DNA from: Sedimentitalea arenosa
GTDB taxonomy: Bacteria > Pseudomonadota > Alphaproteobacteria > Rhodobacterales > Rhodobacteraceae
Reading direction: 5' to 3'
Assembly (NCBI RefSeq): GCF_016428585.1
Contig: NZ_JAELVR010000006.1
Coordinates: 186,001-250,000 of the forward strand
Length of the DNA: 64,000 bases
Part shown: one piece after another, positions 27,474-38,394 of the stretch
How positions within the stretch are numbered: position 1 is the stretch's first letter
Layout of the letters: every line of letters starts with the position of its first letter
Translations under genes and position numbers: made by a program
The notes under the pieces: generated by a model
What the model saw: only the letters and a program-made list of their open reading frames with translations
What the model was told of the DNA's origin: nothing
Database searches by the model: none

Positions 27474-28781
27474 CTAGAGAACGTACTGGCTGATATCAGT
27501 CGAACGGGTCAGTTCACCCAAGTTCGCCTCGACGAAATCGGCATCGACCGTGATCTCGTCACCGGCGCGGTCGGGCGCCGTAAAGGAGAGTTCTTCGAAC
27601 ACACGTTCCATCACCGTGTAAAGACGGCGCGCACCGATGTTTTCCACCGACTGGTTCACGTCGGCGGCGATCTTGGCCAGTGCCGCAATTCCGTCTTCTG
27701 TAAAGCTGACGGTGACCTTCTCGGTCCCCATGAGAGCGGTGTATTGCAGCGTCAGTGCGTTGTCGGTTTCCGTCAGGATGCGCACGAAATCCTCCTCGGT
27801 CAGGGCACGCAGCTCGACCCGGATGGGAAGGCGGCCCTGCAATTCGGGAAGGAGATCGGAGGGTTTTGCGATATGAAAGGCGCCCGAGGCGATGAAGAGG
27901 ATATGGTCGGTCTTGACCGGCCCGTGCTTGGTGCTGACGGTCGTGCCTTCGATCAACGGCAGCAGGTCGCGCTGAACGCCCTCGCGGCTCACGTCACCGC
28001 CGCGCGCTTCCTGCCGCGCGCAGACCTTGTCGATCTCGTCGAGGAACACGATGCCGTTCTGTTCGACCGATTCCAGCGCGGCCGTCTTGACGGTTTCATC
28101 ATCCAGCAGCTTGTCGGCCTCTTCGCTGATCAGGATGTCGTAGCTTTCCGCCACGGTCATCTTGCGCCGCACGGTGCGTCCGCCAAAGGCTTTGCCGAAA
28201 ATGTCGCCCAGGTTCATCATTCCCATGTTCGCGCCAGGCTGGCCGGGGATGTCGAACATCGGCATCGGATTCGCGCTGTCGGCCAGATCCAGTTCGATCA
28301 CCGTGTTGTCCAGTTCGCCAGATTTCAGCTTCTTGCGGAACATCTCGCGCGTGCCGTCGCGGGCGTCCTCGCCGGCGATGGCGCTGATCACGCGCTCTTC
28401 GGCGGCCTTGTGGGCCTTGGCTTTGACTTCGTCACGCATCCATTCGCGGGTCTGCGCGATGGCGGCGTCGACCAGGTCACGGATGATCTGTTCGACATCG
28501 CGACCGACATAACCGACCTCGGTAAACTTCGTCGCCTCGACCTTGATGAAGGGCGCGCGCGCCAGCTTGGCGAGGCGGCGGCTGATCTCGGTCTTGCCGA
28601 CGCCGGTGGGTCCGATCATCAGGATGTTCTTGGGGTAAACCTCGTCCCGCAGATCGTCGGACAGCTGCTTGCGCCGCCACCGGTTGCGCAGGGCGACGGC
28701 GACGGCGCGCTTGGCGTCTTTCTGGCCGATGATGAACCGGTCGAGTTCGGAAACGATTTCACGGGGGGTGAGGTCGGTCAT
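27474..28781 (-). CDS. hslU: HslU, ATPase subunit of the HslVU protease
   Basis: 435 aa AAA+ unfoldase. The N-terminal [19 protein letters not shown], Walker [16 protein letters not shown] with [18 protein letters not shown], Walker [11 protein letters not shown] and the C-terminal tail DISQYVL (inserted into HslV) are all present. ATG 28781 follows AGGA; the frame extends 17 codons further upstream without support. It follows hslV by 47 bases on the same strand. Confidence 0.97.
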   Translation of the reverse strand: MTDLTPREIVSELDRFIIGQKDAKRAVAVALRNRWRRKQLSDDLRDEVYPKNILMIGPTGVGKTEISRRLAKLARAPFIKVEATKFTEVGYVGRDVEQIIRDLVDAAIAQTREWMRDEVKAKAHKAAEERVISAIAGEDARDGTREMFRKKLKSGELDNTVIELDLADSANPMPMFDIPGQPGANMGMMNLGDIFGKAFGGRTVRRKMTVAESYDILISEEADKLLDDETVKTAALESVEQNGIVFLDEIDKVCARQEARGGDVSREGVQRDLLPLIEGTTVSTKHGPVKTDHILFIASGAFHIAKPSDLLPELQGRLPIRVELRALTEEDFVRILTETDNALTLQYTALMGTEKVTVSFTEDGIAALAKIAADVNQSVENIGARRLYTVMERVFEELSFTAPDRAGDEITVDADFVEANLGELTRSTDISQYVL

Positions 28782-28828
28782 GGAATGTCCTGCTGTCGCG
28801 GCGCTGTCTCGCGGGGCGGAAAAAGAGG

Positions 28829-29386
28829 TCACTTGCGGATGGTTTCGACGGTAAGGTTGCCGTTGGTGTAGACGCAGATATCGGCGGCGATCGCCATCGC
28901 GTCACGGGCGATCTGTTCGGCGTTGCGGTCGCTGTCCATCATGCCGCGCGCGGCGGCGAGCGCGTAGTTTCCGCCCGATCCAATCGCGGTCACGTCATGT
29001 TCGGGTTCCAGCACGTCGCCCGCGCCGGTGATGACGAAGATGTCCTTTCCGTCGCTGACGATCAGCATCGCCTCGAGTTTCTGCAGGTACTTGTCTGTGC
29101 GCCAGTCCTTGGCAAGTTCAACGCTGGCGCGCGCCAGTTGCCCTGGTGTCGCCTCGAGCTTGGTTTCCAGGCGTTCGAGCAGGGTGAACGCATCCGCAGT
29201 CGATCCCGCGAAGCCGGCCACCACGTCGAACCCGCCAGGAGACAGGCGGCGCACCTTGCGCGCCGTGCCCTTGATGACCGTCTGACCCAACGACACCTGG
29301 CCGTCGCCTGCAATCACGACCTCGCCGCCTTTCTTTACGCCGATGATCGTGGTGCCGTGCCAGCCGGGGAATTGGTCGGTGCTCAT
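28829..29386 (-). CDS. hslV: HslV, peptidase subunit of the HslVU protease
   Basis: 185 aa. HslV is an N-terminal-threonine protease related to the proteasome beta subunit. Cleavage before [10 protein letters not shown] (Thr12, after the short propeptide ending PGWHG) would expose the nucleophile. The substrate-channel region [20 protein letters not shown] and [17 protein letters not shown] are conserved. It is the first gene of hslVU and is preceded by the trxA terminator. Confidence 0.97.
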   Translation of the reverse strand: MSTDQFPGWHGTTIIGVKKGGEVVIAGDGQVSLGQTVIKGTARKVRRLSPGGFDVVAGFAGSTADAFTLLERLETKLEATPGQLARASVELAKDWRTDKYLQKLEAMLIVSDGKDIFVITGAGDVLEPEHDVTAIGSGGNYALAAARGMMDSDRNAEQIARDAMAIAADICVYTNGNLTVETIRK

Positions 29387-29475
29387 GCGGACTCCTGTGG
29401 TTTTGGCCTATATGGATCGCGCTGGCACGCGGCACAAGGGCAGGGCGGTTCGATGCCATTTGCCCGCGGCCATGG

Positions 29476-29503
29476 AAAAGGGCGCCCCATGGCGGGACGC
29501 CCT
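29476..29503 (-). terminator. Intrinsic terminator after trxA
   Basis: On the minus strand AGGGCG-TCCCGCCATGGGG-CGCCCT is followed by TTTT-CC, 22 bases after the trxA stop. The stem can be lengthened by inner CCC/GGG pairing. This should separate trxA from hslV. Confidence 0.75.
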
Positions 29504-29524
29504 GTCATGCCTTGCCGCGCCGGA

Positions 29525-29845
29525 TCAGATCGAGTCTTCGATCCAGCTCTGCAGTGCGGCCTTGGGTTTGGCCCCGGCCATGTTCGAGACGACCTGCCCA
29601 TCCTTGAAGATGAAAAGCGCAGGGATGCCGCGCACGCCCATGGCGGCGGCAGAGTTCGGATTGCTGTCCACGTCGACCTTGGCGATCTTGATCTTGTCGC
29701 CGTATTCCGCGGCGAGTTCTTCAAGTGCCGGGCCGATCTGTTTGCAGGGACCGCACCATTCGGCCCAGAAATCCACCACAACGGGGACGTCGGAATTCTT
29801 GACTTCGGCGTCAAACGTGGCGTCGGTGACGGCAACGGTGGACAT
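29525..29845 (-). CDS. trxA: Thioredoxin
   Basis: 106 aa. The active site [10 protein letters not shown] lies near residue 30, and the cis-proline region is [15 protein letters not shown] 29845 has AGGAG seven bases upstream. It is the last gene of the tsaE-amgK-murU-addB-addA-trxA run, 37 bases after addA, and is followed by an intrinsic terminator. Cytosolic disulfide reductant; no signal peptide. Confidence 0.96.
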   Translation of the reverse strand: MSTVAVTDATFDAEVKNSDVPVVVDFWAEWCGPCKQIGPALEELAAEYGDKIKIAKVDVDSNPNSAAAMGVRGIPALFIFKDGQVVSNMAGAKPKAALQSWIEDSI

Positions 29846-29882
29846 GTTCAGACTCCTGAATGAAATATCGTGAGAAGCGAAC

Positions 29883-32800
29883 CTATGAACGCTTTGCGCC
29901 AAGGTCAAGCGGCGGCGCGCGGTGCAGTGCCTCCGTCACGAGATCGTGGGGCATCGGCATGAGGCTGGCGGTACGAGTCCAGAGCACCGCGGTTTCAATC
30001 CGCCGATCCGGGTAGATCTGTCCGAGGATATCGGCATAGGCGCCAAGCTGGCGCAATATGCCCTCGGGACAGGCGCCGGGGCTATCTGGCACCGTCATAT
30101 TCGACTTGAAGTCGATCGCCAGAACCGTCGTGTCGCTGACGATGAGCCGGTCGACCACACCGCTCATCCGCTGGCCGATCACCTCGCCGGTCAACGGCAC
30201 TTCGGCGAGGCTGTCCGCGGCGAAGACATGGGCCAGATGCGGTGCGTCGAGCACCTGTGTCGCCTCTGCCAGAAGCTCGGCGCGGGTCTCGGCATTGGTA
30301 TCCGCGAGCAATCCGACCGTCATGTCGGGCCAGTCGGTGCGGGGCAGGGCGGGCAGGTGTTCGAGCAGCAGATGAAGCCTTGTGCCACGTAGCTTGGCGG
30401 CGTCTTCGTCGAGCCCACCATCGCCAGCAAGCGCCTTGGCGCCGCCCAGATCGGATGGGCTCAGCACCTCGGGCGGTGGCACCGGTGGTGGCGCCTTGGT
30501 GCGAAACATACCGGGCAGCGGGACGCTGTGGCGCGCCGCCGTGGCTGAATCGTGCAATTCGGGTGCGTCCCAATCGCCGTTTGACAGGCGCAACCCGTCG
30601 CCGTCAGGGAAGCTGTGTGCTCGAGCGCCCGCGGTGATCATCGCGGTTTCGATCATCTGGAACCAGTTGTCGCCGGACGCGCCGAGATCGCCGGCCGCAG
30701 CCACGATCAGCCACTTTTCCGCCCGCGTCATCGCCACATAGAGCAAGCGCAGCCGTTCGTTGCGTTCCTTGTCCACATGATCGGCGTGGCAGTCGGCCAT
30801 CGCATCGGGCATGTCGGCAGCGGGCATGCGCCACATGGGCGTGCCGTTGACCTGCATGATGGCACCCCGCGCACGTACCGGGCGCGGTCCTGTGTCGGGC
30901 AGGATCACGATGGGAGATTCAAGGCCCTTTGCGCCGTGCACGGTCATCACCCGGATCATGTTGCCCGCGCTGCCCATCTCGCGTTTGATCTCGAGATCGT
31001 CGGTTTCCATCCAGACCAGGAACCCCGTCAAGCTGGGCACGTCCGAACGTTCATAGGACAGCGCCTGCGCGAGCAGCGCGTTGATGCCGTCCTCGGCTTC
31101 GGCCCCCAGCCGCGCGAGAAGCTTCCGGCGTCCGTCATGGCGCGTCAGGATCCGTTCGATCAGGTCGTAGGGACGCAGAAAATCGGTCTGCAGGCGCAAG
31201 TCGTTCAACATGGCCAGGGTGTCGGGGAACTCCGTGGCGCGCTTGCGCAGTGCAGTCCAGAGAAAGGGAGAATCGCGCCGGTGTGCGAGGTCGAAAAGGG
31301 CCTGCTCGCTCCAGCCGAACAGTGGCGAGCGCAGTGCCGTCGCTAGCGACAGGCTGTCTTCGGGCGTTGCCAGAAAGCGCAGCACGGCCGCGAGGTCCTT
31401 GACGGCCAGTTCCGCCCCGACCTTGAGCCGGTCGGCGCCGGCGATCGGCAAGCCCGCCGCCTTGCAGGCCCGGATAACTTCGGCGAAGAGGTCCGAGCGG
31501 CGCTGCACCAGGATCAGAAAATCGCCGGCCCGCACCGGCCGGCGCGCGATCTGACCCGGGCCGCCACCGTCGATGGGTATGGTTTCACCGCGTGCGATCG
31601 TGTCGCGGATCGACGCGGCAATCCGTTTCGCAAGAATCTGCGTGTGATGGCGCGGGCTTTGCCGGTCGACGGGATCGCTCCATTCCCGGTCTTCGTTGTC
31701 GTCCACTTTCTCGACCACGGGCCACAGATCCACACGGCCGGGCAGGGTGGACTTGAAGGCACGGTGGCGCGTGTCGCTGCGAAATCCGGCCGCGTCGCGC
31801 CCATCGAAGACGTTGTCGACAAGGTCGAGAATGGCGCTGGCCGAGCGGAACGAGAAATCGAGCGTCAACTGGTTCAGCCCACTGCCGCCTTCGGTGAGAC
31901 GAGTGGCGAAATCGGCCTGCATCCGGTCGAACTCGTCAGGGTCGGCACCTTGGAAGGAATAGATCGACTGCTTCTTGTCTCCGACGACGAAGATGGTGCG
32001 CTCATCCGATGCGCGGGTGCCGTCGCCGCTGGTGAATTCCTGTGCCAGTTTTTCGATAACGTCCCACTGGGCGGGGCTGGTATCCTGCGCTTCGTCCACG
32101 AGGATGTGATCGATACCGCCATCGAGACGGAATAGGACCCATTGCGCGACCGAGGGGTCGTTCAGAAGCTGGCGGGCTTTCTGGATCAGGTCGTCGAAGT
32201 CGAGCCATCCGCGCAATTGCTTGCGCCGCGCGTATTCAGGCAGGAAGGCAGCGGCGAACCGGTGCAGGGCAAGGGCCTTTTGCGCGGTGGCCAGTCCCAG
32301 CCTGAGCGGCCGGGCCTCCTCGACGCGCTGCATGAAAGCGTCGAGCGGCGGCATCAAAGCAGGATGGGCGGATTGCACGGCCTTCGTCGGGAATTTGCCA
32401 AGCTTCGCGAGCCCAGCATTGGCGCCGGTCTTGGTGAGAAACACGCCTTCCAGAACGGGCAGGTCAGCGAGCTTGGGTTCCCCAAGGTCCGCAAGCGCGG
32501 CGGCGGCCTTCTGATCATTCGTCGATCCGGTCAGAAGCGCAGCCCGCAGACGATCCAGCAGGTTGGCCTCGTCTCCGGCGAAGACCGTGGTTCGCAGATG
32601 CTCCTCGCTCAGGTCCCGAGGCAAGTCGAGCGATTCCAGCAATGCGGGCAGGTCCAGGGGTTCTGCGAAAGCAGTGGCGTTTTGCACCAGCGATTGGGTC
32701 AGCGCGTCGAACCCGGTATCAGTCATGTGGCGGGCGAGGTCGTCGATCAGCACGGCCTGTGATCCCTGAGCGAAATCCTCGATGATCTCGGCCTGCAGCA

Positions 32801-33263
32801 ATTCGGCCGCGCGGCTCTCCATCTCGGTGAATTGCGGGCTGACGCCGGCCTCCATCGGGAAGCGTCGCAGTAGGGAGGCGCAGAATGAGTGAATGGTCTG
32901 GATCTTGAGGCCGCCCGGCGTTTCGATCGCCCGCGCGAAGAGCGTGCGGGCATGGGCCAGTGCGTCAGCATCGACGGAGTCCGTGACCCCCAGCTCGGCA
33001 AGAGTCTCCGACAGGGTCGCATCTTCGAGCATCGCCCAGCTGCCCAGCCGCCGGAACAGCCGGTTCTGCATCTCGCTGGCGGCGGCCTTGGTGTAGGTCA
33101 GGCACAGGATGTGTTCGGGCCGCACGCCCTTGAGGAGCAGCCGCGCCACCCGATCCGTCAGGACGCGCGTCTTGCCCGAACCCGCGTTGGCGGCAAGCCA
33201 GGTCGATGCGTCGGGCCGCGCCGCCTGCACCTGGCGTTCAGTGGCCTCGTCGCGGGCGCTCAT
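29883..33263 (-). CDS. addA: AddA helicase-nuclease, double-strand break repair
   Basis: 1126 aa, UvrD/Rep-type SF1A helicase with a C-terminal RecB-like nuclease. Motif I is [18 protein letters not shown], motif [20 protein letters not shown], later [16 protein letters not shown] and [11 protein letters not shown]; the nuclease motif is LAIDFKSNM around residue 1060. With AddB it resects double-strand ends and loads RecA, replacing RecBCD. Start at Met 33263 (GAGG upstream) overlaps the addB stop by ATGA; 13 extra upstream codons are unsupported. Confidence 0.95.
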   Translation of the reverse strand: MSARDEATERQVQAARPDASTWLAANAGSGKTRVLTDRVARLLLKGVRPEHILCLTYTKAAASEMQNRLFRRLGSWAMLEDATLSETLAELGVTDSVDADALAHARTLFARAIETPGGLKIQTIHSFCASLLRRFPMEAGVSPQFTEMESRAAELLQAEIIEDFAQGSQAVLIDDLARHMTDTGFDALTQSLVQNATAFAEPLDLPALLESLDLPRDLSEEHLRTTVFAGDEANLLDRLRAALLTGSTNDQKAAAALADLGEPKLADLPVLEGVFLTKTGANAGLAKLGKFPTKAVQSAHPALMPPLDAFMQRVEEARPLRLGLATAQKALALHRFAAAFLPEYARRKQLRGWLDFDDLIQKARQLLNDPSVAQWVLFRLDGGIDHILVDEAQDTSPAQWDVIEKLAQEFTSGDGTRASDERTIFVVGDKKQSIYSFQGADPDEFDRMQADFATRLTEGGSGLNQLTLDFSFRSASAILDLVDNVFDGRDAAGFRSDTRHRAFKSTLPGRVDLWPVVEKVDDNEDREWSDPVDRQSPRHHTQILAKRIAASIRDTIARGETIPIDGGGPGQIARRPVRAGDFLILVQRRSDLFAEVIRACKAAGLPIAGADRLKVGAELAVKDLAAVLRFLATPEDSLSLATALRSPLFGWSEQALFDLAHRRDSPFLWTALRKRATEFPDTLAMLNDLRLQTDFLRPYDLIERILTRHDGRRKLLARLGAEAEDGINALLAQALSYERSDVPSLTGFLVWMETDDLEIKREMGSAGNMIRVMTVHGAKGLESPIVILPDTGPRPVRARGAIMQVNGTPMWRMPAADMPDAMADCHADHVDKERNERLRLLYVAMTRAEKWLIVAAAGDLGASGDNWFQMIETAMITAGARAHSFPDGDGLRLSNGDWDAPELHDSATAARHSVPLPGMFRTKAPPPVPPPEVLSPSDLGGAKALAGDGGLDEDAAKLRGTRLHLLLEHLPALPRTDWPDMTVGLLADTNAETRAELLAEATQVLDAPHLAHVFAADSLAEVPLTGEVIGQRMSGVVDRLIVSDTTVLAIDFKSNMTVPDSPGACPEGILRQLGAYADILGQIYPDRRIETAVLWTRTASLMPMPHDLVTEALHRAPPLDLGAKRS

Positions 33264-36199
33264 GTCAAAGCCTCGGGGCTTGGCTTGTCGCTGCGGTCCC
33301 ATTCGCCGAACCGCGCGAGGTGATCGTAGTCTCCGGCATCGCTGTCCTTCTGCATCATCCGGCGCGAGGTGAATCCTTGTCCCGCATCGAGATAGGCTTC
33401 GATCAGCTGTGCGAGATCGGCCAGCACCTTGGCAGGCGGCTCATCCGCCAAAGGCGCGGCAACCTCCCTGAGACTGCCGCCGACACCGAGGAAAACCGCC
33501 TCTGTCACAGGGGCTGCGGGCACGTCGCGAAATCCGCCGGCCTCGGCCACGGCGGCTTCGATCAGAAGCTGCTTGTCAAACCTTGCCTGTTCTCGCGCTG
33601 AAGGCGGCGCGCCGGTCTTGTAGTCATAGATCAGGAGGTTCCCGGTTTCGTCCATGTCGATCCGATCTGCGCGCCCGCTCAGGGTGAAATCGAGCGCGGC
33701 GATCCGGTGATCCAGTACCGCCTCGATCTTGATCGGCTGTGCCTTGGCACGGCGGCGCTGTTCGGCGGTGAGAAAGCCGTCGGCGATCCGCTCGAGACGG
33801 GAAATCCAGAGCCGACGCGCCCCGTGCCAAGGTACGGTGCGTGCCAGTACCTCGCGAGACATCGCCAGGAAGGTCTCACGGCTCAGGTCCTCGGGATGGG
33901 CGAGGCTGTTCCTGATGAAGACCTCGAATACCGCGTGAACCGCTATGCCGCGCACCAGCGCATCGGGCGACTTGACCAACGGATCGAGCGGGCGCAGGCG
34001 CAGGACATGCTTGGCATAGATCGCGAAAGGGTCTCGGATCAGGCGCTTGATTTCGGTCACAGACAGCTTGCGCGGACGGGCGGCGACAGGCGGGCGCGGA
34101 GAGGGCCTCGGCGCGGGATCGACCGTCGGTGCATCATCCAGCGAGTCGGCCCAGTCGAGCCAGCTCTGCCCGCGCGCGCGCATGTCCGCCAGCGCCTGTG
34201 GACCGCCCTGGCCCGTCAGGCCGTTGAGCAGGTTGGTCAGGCGATTGATCCATCGCGATGGTACGGTTTCGGCGTCCTCGGACCGTTTGGCGCGGGTCAG
34301 CCAGACCTCGGGTGCGCAGGCAGCCTGCTGGAAATCATGCGCCGACAGGCCGATCCGGCGTTCGGGCAACAGGAGCCCGGCCTGGTTGCGCAGGGCGCGG
34401 TTCAACCAGGGATCGGGGGCCGGGGCTTCGGGCCATGTGCCTTCGTTCAACCCGCCGAGGATGACAAGGTCGGCCCCTTGCACCCGCGCCTCGAGCGTGC
34501 CCCAGATCATGATCCGGTCATGCGGTGCGTCTCGGTCGCGCACCTCGCCCTGCGACAGCAAGGCGCCCAGCAGATCGCTGAATTCCTGCGCGCTGAGCGG
34601 CCCGCCATGTATGGCCTGTTCCAACAACTCATCGAGCACCGCACGCGCCTCGCGCCCGGCCTTCTTGTCCCACAACCCGCCGCTACCGGTGGTCTCGCTG
34701 CCCGCGGCGATCGACTCTGCGACGCGACCCAGCCGCTCGACCCAGTCGCTCAGGTCACACCGTCCCTTCATGTACTGGCCGCAAATCTGGCTCGCCAGCC
34801 AGTCCGACCAGGCGGCGGGCGGCGGGCTTGCCAGTGCGGCGGCGATGGCGGCAATGTCGGATGGCTCGGGGAAAGGCGGGCCGTTGCGGCGCAGGTACAG
34901 TTCGAGGTCTCGGCTGTGAAGCAGGTGTGCGCCGCGTTCCGAACCGCTGTGACACAGCGGGTGCTTCAGCAGCGTCAGCAGCATGTCCGCACCGAGCGGG
35001 CGGGTGAACAGCCCCGCCACATGGCGCAGGAAACGTCCGGGCGGAGACAGTTGCAAGGGCAGTCCGGCGCTGTCATCGGGCAGGATGTCCCACCGGTCGA
35101 GCGCGGCGGCGACCTGTCTGGTCAACATTCGGTCGGGCGTGATCAGCGCTGCGGTCTGGCCCGTCTCGGCGGCCTGCCGCAACCTGAGTGCTATGGCCAG
35201 TGCCTCGCTGCGCGGATCGGGGGCTTCGATCAGCGTGACATCGCCCGTGGCTTCGGGCAGATCGGTCAGGCCGGGACCTTCGCGCAGCCAGGAATCCGTC
35301 ACCGGTGCAGGGCGCAGGGCCATCGAGATCAGCCGATTGCGCGCCGGAGACGGCGGAGCGGTATCGGTCCAGCGGTGGATGTCGGAGGGCGCGAGATCGA
35401 GCACCTGCATGACCCGGCTGAAGCGGAATTGCGGGTGGTCTTCTGAATGCAGTGCGGATTCGAGCTTGTCCCAGACCGCGTCCGGTTGATCGAAATCGAA
35501 GCCGGGCAGGATTACCGCACCCTGCGGCAGACGAGCCACCGCGGCCATCAGAAGCGCCGTCGTGCCGCGCGATCCGGTGGAGCCGGCGAGGATGACGGGA
35601 TGCGTGGGCGGGGCCGCGTCCCACTCGGCGATCAGCGCCTCGACTGCGAGCCGTTGGCGTGCCTGCGGGTCCAGCGCCGTGTCACCCTGCGCCACGCGGT
35701 AGCGTTCGGTGATGGTGAGGAACCGCTGCGCGCGCGCCCAGTGTTCAGACATGTTGCTGACGTCGAGCTCGTGCAGGATCTCGGGCGGCACGCCCTCGCC
35801 CTGCATTTCGTCCATCAGCCCGGCGAGACTGTCGGCCAGAGCGAAGAGCGACTCGCGCGCAGCCAGATCCGGCTCTTGGTCGAGCAGTGCGCTGATCAAC
35901 TGGGCGAGTTCGAGCCGCCTGCGCAATCCCGAGGCAGCCGGTGGCAGCGGGTGCCGGCAGATCAGTTGCGGATAGCTGGTCAGCAGGGACAGCCGCGGCA
36001 GCAGGCGGGCGGGCCCCGTGTCGAACAGTCCGCGGATGCGGCGCGCCATGCGTTCGGTGTTGACCACCAGGTCCACCCGCGCCAGTGCCGCCGGATCGGA
36101 TTCATCGATCCGTTCGAGCAGGCCCAGCAGCAGCGCGCGCGGAAAATCGACGCCCGGCGGCAGGGCGAAGACACGCGGCGCGTCGGCCGGTTCAAACAT
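33260..36199 (-). CDS. addB: AddB, second subunit of the AddAB recombination complex
   Basis: 979 aa. Like other alphaproteobacterial AddB proteins, it has a degenerate helicase-like N-terminal half and a C-terminal PD-(D/E)XK nuclease with ADRIDMDETGNLLIYDYKTG (D-x-K catalytic pair, about residue 860). The few cysteines (about five) are scattered in the first 700 residues, so the four-cysteine Fe-S cluster described in Bacillus AddB is absent. Coupled by overlaps to murU (8 bases) and addA (4 bases). Confidence 0.93.
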   Translation of the reverse strand: MFEPADAPRVFALPPGVDFPRALLLGLLERIDESDPAALARVDLVVNTERMARRIRGLFDTGPARLLPRLSLLTSYPQLICRHPLPPAASGLRRRLELAQLISALLDQEPDLAARESLFALADSLAGLMDEMQGEGVPPEILHELDVSNMSEHWARAQRFLTITERYRVAQGDTALDPQARQRLAVEALIAEWDAAPPTHPVILAGSTGSRGTTALLMAAVARLPQGAVILPGFDFDQPDAVWDKLESALHSEDHPQFRFSRVMQVLDLAPSDIHRWTDTAPPSPARNRLISMALRPAPVTDSWLREGPGLTDLPEATGDVTLIEAPDPRSEALAIALRLRQAAETGQTAALITPDRMLTRQVAAALDRWDILPDDSAGLPLQLSPPGRFLRHVAGLFTRPLGADMLLTLLKHPLCHSGSERGAHLLHSRDLELYLRRNGPPFPEPSDIAAIAAALASPPPAAWSDWLASQICGQYMKGRCDLSDWVERLGRVAESIAAGSETTGSGGLWDKKAGREARAVLDELLEQAIHGGPLSAQEFSDLLGALLSQGEVRDRDAPHDRIMIWGTLEARVQGADLVILGGLNEGTWPEAPAPDPWLNRALRNQAGLLLPERRIGLSAHDFQQAACAPEVWLTRAKRSEDAETVPSRWINRLTNLLNGLTGQGGPQALADMRARGQSWLDWADSLDDAPTVDPAPRPSPRPPVAARPRKLSVTEIKRLIRDPFAIYAKHVLRLRPLDPLVKSPDALVRGIAVHAVFEVFIRNSLAHPEDLSRETFLAMSREVLARTVPWHGARRLWISRLERIADGFLTAEQRRRAKAQPIKIEAVLDHRIAALDFTLSGRADRIDMDETGNLLIYDYKTGAPPSAREQARFDKQLLIEAAVAEAGGFRDVPAAPVTEAVFLGVGGSLREVAAPLADEPPAKVLADLAQLIEAYLDAGQGFTSRRMMQKDSDAGDYDHLARFGEWDRSDKPSPEALT

Positions 36200-36884
36200 G
36201 ATCGCCCCCTAAGAGGGCCTCTGCGGTCCGGATACCGCCGGGGTGGCCGACATCGCACCACGTGCCGGGATAGGACAAGCCGAAGAGTCGCCCGTTCCGT
36301 TCCATCGCGTCCCACAGCCGGTTCAGAGAAAAGGCGAGTTCGGGGATTTCGGCGAGCCCTTCGGTCTTGATGATCTGCGCGCCGCCATAGACCAGTCCTG
36401 GCCCGCGGTTCAGCCGTCCCTTTGGGTCCATCGTGAAATCGCCCGGACCCGCGTGATCGAGGGCCGAAGCCGTCGGCACACACATCAGAAGCGCGTCCAT
36501 CTGCGCTGGATCCCAAGCGGCAGAGAGCAGGCGCAGCGGGTTCGGCCCTGACCAGATCGCATCGGTATTCATGGTGAAGACCGGCCCGTCGCCAAGCAGC
36601 GGCAGTGCCGCGCGCAGCCCGCCGCCGGTGTCCAGGATATCGGGGTGTTCCTGCGACAGGGTCACGCCTTGCGGCTCGAGGTGCCGCGCCATCTGGTCGG
36701 CATGGTAGTGGGTATTGACGACGATGCTTGCGGGCGCGATGTCCTTGGCAAGAGCAAGCGCGTGATCCACCAAAGCGACGCCTTCGACCTCGATCAACGG
36801 CTTGGGCCGGTCGCGGGTCAATGCGCCCATACGGGTGCCGAATCCGGCTGCGAAGAGCATGATGGCGTTCGGCGTGTTGGTCAT
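36192..36884 (-). CDS. murU: MurU-like nucleotidyltransferase (MurNAc-1-phosphate uridylyltransferase family)
   Basis: 230 aa. The nucleotidyltransferase signature AAGFGTRMGALTRDRPKPL is at residues 12-30, followed by HYHADQM, DTGGGLRAALPLLGDGP and MNTDAIW. In Pseudomonas, MurU makes UDP-MurNAc from MurNAc-1-P in peptidoglycan recycling. The gene starts in an ATGA overlap with an AmgK-like kinase, the partner of MurU, which supports this reading; a general sugar-phosphate nucleotidyltransferase is the alternative. Confidence 0.85.
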   Translation of the reverse strand: MTNTPNAIMLFAAGFGTRMGALTRDRPKPLIEVEGVALVDHALALAKDIAPASIVVNTHYHADQMARHLEPQGVTLSQEHPDILDTGGGLRAALPLLGDGPVFTMNTDAIWSGPNPLRLLSAAWDPAQMDALLMCVPTASALDHAGPGDFTMDPKGRLNRGPGLVYGGAQIIKTEGLAEIPELAFSLNRLWDAMERNGRLFGLSYPGTWCDVGHPGGIRTAEALLGGDHV

Positions 36885-37879
36885 GCGGTTTTCAGCAGGC
36901 TCAGGTTGGCTGGGGTCGGTTCAGGCAGGGCCGATTGCAGCATCGGCGCGATGCCTGTCAGGCCCGGATGGGCGAGGTCGCGCTGCAGCAAGCCCCACAC
37001 CCGCGGGATCAGATCGACGTAGTGCGGTTTGCCATACTCTCGGCCAAGCCGTGCGAAGACGCCGATGATGCGAAGGTTGCGCTGGGCGCCGAGAACCGCG
37101 TAGGCGGTTTCAAAGTCCGAGTCATCCAGTCCTGAACCGTGAAGATAGCGCGCAATCATCTTCGCCTCGATGGCCTCGGGCACGTCACGGCGCGCGTCCT
37201 GCAACAAGGACACCAAATCATACGCTGGATGGCCGATCATCGCGTCCTGGAAATCCAACAGGCCGACCCGTGCGACTCCCTGCCGATCGGGCAGCCAGAG
37301 TAGGTTCTCGGCGTGGTAGTCGCGCTGAATCAGCACCGGTGTACATGGGGCGAGCGTGTCGAGGATGGTGCGAAACCCGGCGCGGAAATCGTCTTCGCCC
37401 GCGTTGTCTCCGGCAATGCCGACGCGGTACTTGGTGAAGGCCAGCGCCGCGAGTTCGGTCATCCGGTCGGCGTCATACGGTGCGAGCTCGGGTGCGGGAA
37501 CCCGGTGGAGGGCCAGCAGAACATCCGTCGCGGTGGCATAGAGGGTTTCTTCGAGCTCGGGATGGGCGGGGATCACGCGGGCGAAGAGGTCATCGCCCAG
37601 ATCCTCGATCAGCAGGATACCACGGTCGGTGTCCTCGGCGAGGATCCGGGGCGCACTCAGTCCGGCAGCACTCAGGTGGCGGGCAATGTGCAAAAAGGGT
37701 CGCACGTCTTCGCCTTTTTCGGGCGGCGCGTCCATCAGCACTGCGGTGCGTCCGCTGGCCGGGTCGGAAAGCCGCTCGTATCGGCGGTTGGAGGCATCTC
37801 CGGCGAGCGGCGCGCGGCGGGCATGAGCCCAGTCGGTTCCGGAGATGAAGCGGTCGATCGCGTTGCTGCGGTCAGGCAT
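36881..37879 (-). CDS. amgK: AmgK-like anomeric sugar kinase (aminoglycoside phosphotransferase fold)
   Basis: 332 aa. APH-type kinase with GDASNRRYERL near the nucleotide site, VLIQRDYHAENLLWL as the catalytic loop (HRD-type Asp in QRDYH) and VGLLDFQDAMIGHPAYDLVSLL for metal binding. AmgK phosphorylates MurNAc or GlcNAc at the anomeric carbon, feeding MurU. It overlaps tsaE by eight bases and murU by four. tsaE-amgK-murU order matches the cell-wall recycling cassette known in other proteobacteria. Confidence 0.87.
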   Translation of the reverse strand: MPDRSNAIDRFISGTDWAHARRAPLAGDASNRRYERLSDPASGRTAVLMDAPPEKGEDVRPFLHIARHLSAAGLSAPRILAEDTDRGILLIEDLGDDLFARVIPAHPELEETLYATATDVLLALHRVPAPELAPYDADRMTELAALAFTKYRVGIAGDNAGEDDFRAGFRTILDTLAPCTPVLIQRDYHAENLLWLPDRQGVARVGLLDFQDAMIGHPAYDLVSLLQDARRDVPEAIEAKMIARYLHGSGLDDSDFETAYAVLGAQRNLRIIGVFARLGREYGKPHYVDLIPRVWGLLQRDLAHPGLTGIAPMLQSALPEPTPANLSLLKTA

Positions 37880-38351
37880 GGCAGAGGGGCTCCAGGATCC
37901 GGTCCCATTTCGCGTCGCTCCAGCTCAGTGACAGTTCACGCGAGTCTGGCGCATCGGGCCGCGAGGCGAAGGTCAACGTCAGCGCGTCGGCAGGGGTTAG
38001 CGGGCCCAGCCTCTCAGGCCATTCGATGAGGCAGATCGCGGTCTGGAACGCGTCGGCCAATCCCAGCTCCTCGATCTCGTCCGGACTGGTCAAGCGATAG
38101 AGATCTGCGTGCCAGATCTCGCCCGCGGCGGCGTCATAAGTCTGCACGAGCGTGAAAGTTGGCGAGGGAACGTCTTCAGGCACCTTCAGCAGGGACTGAA
38201 TCAAGTGTCGCGCGAAATGGGTCTTTCCGGCGCCGATCTGGCCCTTCAGCACAAGGCAGTCACCAGTTCTCAGCCTCGCCCCGAGTGCGCGGGCGAGGTC
38301 GGCGGTCTCGGCTTCGGATTGCAGGATGAGAAAGGTCGGCGTGCTGTTCAT
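37872..38351 (-). CDS. tsaE: TsaE, ATPase for tRNA t6A synthesis
   Basis: 159 aa. The P-loop is LKGQIGAGKTHFARHL, followed by VPSPTFTLVQTY, HADLYRLTSPDEIEELGL and ICLIEWPERLG. TsaE works with TsaB, TsaD and TsaC on N6-threonylcarbamoyladenosine at tRNA position 37; tsaD lies at 49.9 kb in this window. It sits 43 bases downstream of the DivL-like gene and overlaps amgK. Confidence 0.95.
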   Translation of the reverse strand: MNSTPTFLILQSEAETADLARALGARLRTGDCLVLKGQIGAGKTHFARHLIQSLLKVPEDVPSPTFTLVQTYDAAAGEIWHADLYRLTSPDEIEELGLADAFQTAICLIEWPERLGPLTPADALTLTFASRPDAPDSRELSLSWSDAKWDRILEPLCHA

Positions 38352-38394
38352 TGCGCCAGAATGCAGGCGCGCGAATCCCGCCGCAAGCAGGAAG

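Noticed and set aside
32002-33323. Long open frames opposite addA and addB
   Set aside because: High GC opens several frames over real genes; none has a ribosome-binding site or known domain.
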